From Clostridia bacterium (GTDB taxonomy: Bacteria; Bacillota; Clostridia; UMGS1810), in assembly GCA_017503945.1 (NCBI GenBank), contig JAFVSB010000187.1:1-10093 (forward strand): a DNA stretch of 10,093 nt, written 5' to 3'. A model generated the notes under the pieces. That model searched no databases and was not told the origin of the DNA. It was given only the letters and a program-made list of their open reading frames with translations. This document shows positions 5,837 to 10,093 of this stretch, one piece after another. The number at the start of each line of letters is the position of its first letter. Position 1 is the stretch's first letter. The translations under genes and the position numbers were made by a program.

Positions 5837-7771
5837 GTGTATACATATTCAATAGTACCGCTCAACGAGAACGATTTTGACCAGGTGTGCAACAATGTCA
5901 GAGAACAGTATGAACGCGGTGTAAGCACAATGCCGCTTTTCAAGATGTCGCTGGTGCCCGAGGGTAATCCCGTGTGGAACAAAGCCGAAAAGCAATGCAA
6001 GCTCTATGCCCGCTATCGTGATGCTCTCGAACCGTTGGGCGTAAAAACAGGTGTGCTTGTTCAATCATCACTCGGTCATGCAAATTCTTTAGTGGATACA
6101 CCTTTCCAGAAAATTGTCAATCTCAATGACGGCGTGGCAATCAGTGCATGGTGTCCTGAAGACAAAAACTTTGTAGCACATTTTAAAGAAGTTATGCGCC
6201 TTGTTGCATCAGAGCGCCCCGGTGCCATAATGCTCGATGATGACATTCGTCTCATAATGAGACCGGGTAGGGGATGTGTTTGTCCTTATCATATGGCCCA
6301 ATTCAAAAAGAGAACCGGACTCGATATGACGAGGGAAGAGCTGTATACATATTTCAGAACTCATCCCGACGATGATCCTGTTACTTTGGAATATATCAAA
6401 ATGCAACGCGATTCACTGGTGAATTTTGTAACTGAAATGAGAGAAGCCATCGATAGTGTTGATCCTACAATTCAGGGCATCAACTGCACCAGTGGTGACG
6501 AATGCGACTCGGTTATATACACCAATCCCATTTTTGCCGGCAAAGGCAATCCCACAATCGTCAGAGTGCCTAACGGCACATATGCACCATACAGTGTGAG
6601 GGGATTCAGTGATACTATGAGGCGTGCGTGTGTGTGCTCCTCAAAGCTCAAAAATAACGGCATCGATATCATTCTTGCCGAAACCGATACCGTTCCATTT
6701 AACCGCTATGCCAAAAATGCACGCTATCTCCATTCTCACTACACAGCCTCAATGCTCGACGGTCTCATGGGTGCAAAGCACTGGATTACCCGTTTTTGTG
6801 ACGGTGAACTCGAAAGCAGCAAGGCATATATAGACATTCTCGCCGACCATGTTGCCTACTACGACAAGGTGTCGGAGCTTAGCCGCGGTATCAGATGGGT
6901 CGGCGCAAATTCGATGTTTATCGAACAAACACACCATAGCTTCTCCAAAGATAATATATGGCTGTATCATCGTAACGACTGGACAGGTTGTGCGTTAGAG
7001 CGCCTTGGCATACCGTTTTATTTTGCCGACAAAAACACCGGTGCCGCTTTCCTTGAGGGCGACATTGTGAGAGACATGACCGACAGCCAGATAGAAGAAA
7101 CTTTTAAGGGTTCTGTATTTATGTCGTCAGAGCCGGCAAGAGACCTTATCGAGCGTGGCTACGGTAAGTGGCTCGGAGTTGATGTGTCAGATTTTGAAGG
7201 AACTGCCATAAGCGGTGAAACCTTCGACGGCACACTCGGCCGCACTTGTTTCCCCCAGAAAAACAGCAGACGCATTACCATCACAGACGACAAAACTGAA
7301 GCATTGTCATATATCTTTGCCAAAGATAACGGAGAAGCAAAAATTGTATCTCCTGCTGTGACGGTTTACATGAGAGACAATAACAAGCTTTCCGTTGTAT
7401 ATAGCGGTGAACCGAGAGTTAACTTTGATTATCTGGAAGGCTTTGCGTTCCTTAATCAAACACGCAAAAAGCAGTTTGTTGATTTGCTCACCCGTGCAGG
7501 TGCACTGCCCGTGTATTATGATGGCGACAACGAAATCTGCATGAGAGCAGGTTACATCAATGATAGCAGACTTCTCACGGCACTTTTCAATCTTTCTTAT
7601 GATCCCCTCGAAAGCACCGATCTGTATCTTGAAAATGAACCGTCAGAAATCAAGGTTGTCAACTCCGACGGCACAGAAATGCCCCTTAGCTGGACCAAAA
7701 CAGCTGACAATAAATATTGCATTGATGTGAGAGTGGAGCCTATGTATCCTGTTGTTCTGCTTATCAAATAA
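5837..7771 (+). CDS. GH42-like TIM-barrel protein with beta-galactosidase-trimerisation-like domain
   Basis: The product has 644 residues and no signal peptide, so it is probably cytoplasmic. The N-terminal two thirds (about 15-375) look like a glycoside-hydrolase (clan A type) barrel. Landmarks are IMLDDDIRL (131-139), then a Cys-x-Cys...His patch (147, 149, 152), and ILAETDTVPFNRYAKNARYLHSH (279-301) with candidate acid Glu282. Residues about 385-455 (ERLGIPFYF, FLEGDI, ERGYGKWLGVDV) match the pattern of the glutamine-amidotransferase-like trimerisation domain of GH42 beta-galactosidases. A beta-rich tail (about 475-644) follows. I prefer the GTG at 5837, 9 nt after AAAGGAG. The in-frame ATG at 5798 has no ribosome binding site and would place that site inside the gene. 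The substrate is unknown, and catalytic residues are not assigned with confidence. It is the last gene before the 7810 terminator. Confidence 0.65.
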   Translation: MYTYSIVPLNENDFDQVCNNVREQYERGVSTMPLFKMSLVPEGNPVWNKAEKQCKLYARYRDALEPLGVKTGVLVQSSLGHANSLVDTPFQKIVNLNDGVAISAWCPEDKNFVAHFKEVMRLVASERPGAIMLDDDIRLIMRPGRGCVCPYHMAQFKKRTGLDMTREELYTYFRTHPDDDPVTLEYIKMQRDSLVNFVTEMREAIDSVDPTIQGINCTSGDECDSVIYTNPIFAGKGNPTIVRVPNGTYAPYSVRGFSDTMRRACVCSSKLKNNGIDIILAETDTVPFNRYAKNARYLHSHYTASMLDGLMGAKHWITRFCDGELESSKAYIDILADHVAYYDKVSELSRGIRWVGANSMFIEQTHHSFSKDNIWLYHRNDWTGCALERLGIPFYFADKNTGAAFLEGDIVRDMTDSQIEETFKGSVFMSSEPARDLIERGYGKWLGVDVSDFEGTAISGETFDGTLGRTCFPQKNSRRITITDDKTEALSYIFAKDNGEAKIVSPAVTVYMRDNNKLSVVYSGEPRVNFDYLEGFAFLNQTRKKQFVDLLTRAGALPVYYDGDNEICMRAGYINDSRLLTALFNLSYDPLESTDLYLENEPSEIKVVNSDGTEMPLSWTKTADNKYCIDVRVEPMYPVVLLIK

Positions 7772-7809
7772 TGATAGCGCAGATTGACTGTTTTATAACC
7801 ATAATAAGT

Positions 7810-7841
7810 AACGCCCACTTGGCAGTGGGCGTTGTTTTTTT
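7810..7841 (+). terminator. Rho-independent terminator after the GH42-like gene
   Basis: A perfect 10-bp stem, AACGCCCACT (7810-7819) with AGTGGGCGTT (7824-7833), has a TGGC loop and is followed by G and seven T (7835-7841). It lies 38 bases after the stop and ends the upstream transcription unit. Confidence 0.95.
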
Positions 7842-7869
7842 AAAAAGCCATGCACCAAAAGACCTCTGC

Positions 7870-7898
7870 TTGACATTGCAGCAAATTTTTGATATAAT
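7870..7898 (+). promoter_or_regulatory. Consensus sigma-A promoter of lysA
   Basis: TTGACA (7870-7875) and TATAAT (7893-7898) are both perfect, with a 17-nt spacer. The start should be near 7905, giving a leader of about 64 nt. That is too short for a lysine riboswitch, and none is visible, so lysA appears constitutive or is controlled by a protein I cannot see. Confidence 0.9.
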
Positions 7899-7968
7899 AA
7901 TTTGAATATATGATATGATATTATGTCTGTATTTTCATTTAGATTTTTCATCATCGGAGGTATTTGGC

Positions 7969-9270
7969 ATGCTCAAGCATGATTACATGGAAATTAACTC
8001 TCAGGGGCATCTTTCCATTGGTGGATGCGACACTGTGGAGCTTTGTGCTGCATATGGCACACCGCTTTATGTTATGGACGAAGACCGCATCCGCGCCAAC
8101 ATGAGAGCTTATAAAAATTCAATAGACAAATTCTACTCAGGTCACGGCAGATGCCTGTATGCCAGCAAGGCTTTCAGCACCATGTATATGTATAGGCTTG
8201 CAGGCGAGGAGGGCCTTGGGGTTGATGTTGTTTCGGGCGGAGAGCTATACACAGCGCTCAAAGCAGGCTTTGACCCTTCCAAAATCGTGTTTCATGGCAA
8301 CAACAAAAGCTATGACGAAATCGAAATGGCAATAAAAGCAGGAGTTGGCCGCATTATTGTAGACGGTCACGGTGAAATTGAAAAAATCGACGCCATCAGC
8401 AAAGCAAATGGCGTTACAACCAACATAATGATTCGCGTAAAGCCGGGTGTTGATGCTCACACTCATGAATTCATCTCCACAGGTCACATCGATTGCAAAT
8501 TTGGTTTTGCCATTGAAAACGGCGAGGCAATTAAATTCATTCGTCATGCCATGACTTTTGAAAATGTGCGCATATGCGGTCTGCATTGCCACATAGGCTC
8601 TCAGATTTTTCTCTTTGAGCCCTTCCGCCAAACCGCTGAAATCATGATGAATTTCTATGTGTATCTCAAAGCTGAACTCGGTCTTTCACTTGCCGAGCTC
8701 AATCTTGGCGGTGGCTTTGGCATCAAATATGTAGAAGGTGACACCCCCGTTCCTTTCGAAGGCTACATAGAGGCAGTGGCAGGCACCATAGCTGATATCT
8801 GCGCTGCCAACTCAATGGAAGTTCCTTTCATATACATGGAGCCGGGGCGTTCTATAGTGGGCGATGCAGGCATCACACTCTACACAGTCGGCACCATCAA
8901 AGACATTGCCAATGTGCGCAAGTTTGTGTCGGTTGATGGCGGCATGGCCGATAATCCGCGCTATATCCTCTATGGCAGTGAATATGATGCAATCCTTGCA
9001 AACAGAGCTTGTGATAAAGCCGAAGAATATGTCACAGTGTGCGGCAAATGCTGCGAATCGGGCGACATCCTCATAGACCGTTGCCATCTGCCCAAGGCCG
9101 AAAGCGGTGACATACTGGCAGTGATGTCTACAGGAGCTTATAACTATTCAATGGCGAGCAACTACAATCGCATTCCCCGCCCGCCTGTGGTTATGGTATC
9201 AAACGGACAACATAAGCTCATAATCAAAAGAGAAACATATGATGATATAATCAAAAATGACCTTCTGTAA
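7969..9270 (+). CDS. lysA: Diaminopimelate decarboxylase
   Basis: This PLP enzyme (433 residues, normal length) decarboxylates meso-diaminopimelate to lysine, the last step of lysine synthesis. The fold-III (alanine racemase-like) barrel carries the PLP Lys67 in YASKAF and HIGSQI at 208-213. It also has the glycine-rich phosphate site GGGFGIKY (247-254) and EPGRSIV (291-297). The C-terminal beta domain has the catalytic Cys362 in CESGD and GAYNYSMASNYN (389-400). I choose the ATG at 7969, 8 nt after GGAGG. An in-frame ATG at 7915 would add 18 residues with no ribosome binding site. The stop overlaps the Shine-Dalgarno of the next gene, so the two are co-transcribed and probably translationally close-coupled. 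Confidence 0.96.
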   Translation: MLKHDYMEINSQGHLSIGGCDTVELCAAYGTPLYVMDEDRIRANMRAYKNSIDKFYSGHGRCLYASKAFSTMYMYRLAGEEGLGVDVVSGGELYTALKAGFDPSKIVFHGNNKSYDEIEMAIKAGVGRIIVDGHGEIEKIDAISKANGVTTNIMIRVKPGVDAHTHEFISTGHIDCKFGFAIENGEAIKFIRHAMTFENVRICGLHCHIGSQIFLFEPFRQTAEIMMNFYVYLKAELGLSLAELNLGGGFGIKYVEGDTPVPFEGYIEAVAGTIADICAANSMEVPFIYMEPGRSIVGDAGITLYTVGTIKDIANVRKFVSVDGGMADNPRYILYGSEYDAILANRACDKAEEYVTVCGKCCESGDILIDRCHLPKAESGDILAVMSTGAYNYSMASNYNRIPRPPVVMVSNGQHKLIIKRETYDDIIKNDLL

Positions 9271-9286
9271 AGGAGTTTAATGCATA

Positions 9287-9937
9287 ATGTTTGGCAAAGA
9301 ACAACTTTTGTCTTTTATAGTCAGTATTCCTGCGCTTCTTCTGGCAATCACCGTTCATGAGTGTGCCCATGGTTGGGCAGCATATTATATGGGTGACCAC
9401 ACTGCACGCTACAGCGGCCGCCTCAGCCTCAACCCTTTGCGCCATCTTGACCCCATAGGTGCGCTTTGCATGCTGTTTTTCCGTTTTGGCTGGGCAAAGC
9501 CTGTGCCCATTAACCCCATGTACTTTCGCAATCGCCGTGCAGGCATCATCACAGTGAGCCTTGCAGGCCCTGTGTCAAACTTTATCCTTGGGCTAATTAG
9601 CTGCATATTGCTTTATGTTTGTTCATATTTTATGCCCGCAAATTCCGTGCTGACTTCTTTTGTGCTCAGTATTTTATTGCAGAGTGTGTATATGAATACA
9701 GGTCTTATGATTTTCAACCTCATTCCTATTCCCCCTCTCGACGGCTCAAAGATTTTATTGGAATTTTTGCCCTATAGGCTTCAATACAAGGTGTATCAAT
9801 ACGAAAGATATTTCAGCCTCATTCTCATTTTGCTTGTGTATGCAGGCACAATAACTCCCGTGCTCTCTGTGCTTCAGATGTATGTGCTGAGATTTTATGA
9901 GTTTGTATCGGCTTTCATAGTCAATATTTTTATATAA
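9287..9937 (+). CDS. M50-family site-2 zinc metalloprotease, short form
   Basis: This 216-residue polytopic membrane protease is of the compact M50 type (YwhC-like), without a PDZ domain. The zinc site is HECAH (His24, Glu25, His28) in the first membrane helix. The third ligand is Asp152 in NLIPIPPLDGSK (144-155). AGPVSN (93-98) is the conserved loop motif before the middle helix. About five hydrophobic segments are visible. Such proteases cut membrane-embedded substrates, but the substrate here is unknown. The start has AAAGGAG 11 nt upstream, overlapping the lysA stop. It lies 13 bp before scpA, an arrangement I know from many Clostridia, where the pairing appears positional rather than functional. 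Confidence 0.93.
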   Translation: MFGKEQLLSFIVSIPALLLAITVHECAHGWAAYYMGDHTARYSGRLSLNPLRHLDPIGALCMLFFRFGWAKPVPINPMYFRNRRAGIITVSLAGPVSNFILGLISCILLYVCSYFMPANSVLTSFVLSILLQSVYMNTGLMIFNLIPIPPLDGSKILLEFLPYRLQYKVYQYERYFSLILILLVYAGTITPVLSVLQMYVLRFYEFVSAFIVNIFI

Positions 9938-9950
9938 TCGGTGATAATTA

Positions 9951-10093
9951 ATGGAACAGCTTACCTTTAAGACAGAGCAGTTTGAAGGTCCACTTGATCT
10001 GCTTGAGCATCTCATAAAGCGCAACAAGCTCGACATATGCAACATATCTCTCATAGCTATTACAGACCAATATATAGAATATATCAGTACCAT
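9951..10093 (+). CDS. scpA: Segregation and condensation protein A, 5' part
   Basis: Only 47 complete codons are in the window; the gene continues past the right edge. ScpA is the kleisin subunit that bridges the SMC dimer and, with ScpB, forms the bacterial condensin that compacts and separates chromosomes. The visible N-terminus carries the family signature FEGPLDLLEHLIKRNKLDI (residues 11-29), then ISLIAITDQYIEYI, which is the SMC-neck-binding helical region. The start is the ATG at 9951 with GGTGA 6 nt upstream, 13 bp after the protease stop. scpB would be expected next. Confidence 0.93.
   Translation, partial: MEQLTFKTEQFEGPLDLLEHLIKRNKLDICNISLIAITDQYIEYIST

Noticed and set aside
7923..7982. 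A 19-codon frame in the lysA leader that could be a leader peptide
   Set aside because: It has no Shine-Dalgarno, no run of Lys codons and no attenuator hairpin, and it overlaps the lysA start.

Overview
The window looks like a chromosomal segment from a Gram-positive, probably gut-dwelling member of class Clostridia (an Oscillospirales-like Firmicute is my guess). Pointers to this are the strong AAGGAG/GGAGG ribosome binding sites about 8 nt before most starts, consensus sigma-A promoters (TTGACA-17-TATAAT), a tRNA gene without an encoded CCA, a lipoprotein-type signal peptide, and a site-2 protease gene placed directly before scpA. The taxonomic assignment is inference.

Layout. Bases 1-156 hold no gene but contain a strong hairpin terminator. 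From 157 to 2424, on the minus strand, lies a two-gene serine operon: serC (phosphoserine aminotransferase) then serA (3-phosphoglycerate dehydrogenase), 14-18 bp apart and driven by a recognisable promoter at 2458-2486. Everything after that is on the plus strand. A consensus promoter drives tRNA-Gln(CTG), which ends in its own terminator. Next come an MgtC/SapB-family membrane protein, a doubtful 72-residue membrane ORF with a TTG start that contains a large inverted repeat, an SseB-like protein with a 76-residue Glu/Pro/Ala repeat linker, a lipoprotein of unknown function, and a large GH42-like glycoside-hydrolase-type protein. A very clean terminator at 7810-7841 closes this block. A second consensus promoter then starts the operon lysA - M50 site-2 protease - scpA, which runs off the right edge.

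How the genes work together. serC and serA supply two of the three steps from 3-phosphoglycerate to serine, but serB is not in view. LysA makes lysine from meso-diaminopimelate, a compound also used in peptidoglycan. The M50 protease and ScpA (condensin) are housekeeping genes commonly found next to lysA or scpB in Clostridia. The least understood part is 3534-7771: an SseB-like protein whose two recognisable domains seem to be in swapped order around the repeat linker, an unknown lipoprotein, and a cytoplasmic hydrolase-like protein, apparently co-transcribed. I found no CRISPR array, phage, transposase, toxin-antitoxin or defence system. The most unusual items are the permuted SseB-like protein, the 31-bp-arm inverted repeat at 3577-3661, and the unassigned GH42-like enzyme. 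None of these amounts to a demonstrated new system.
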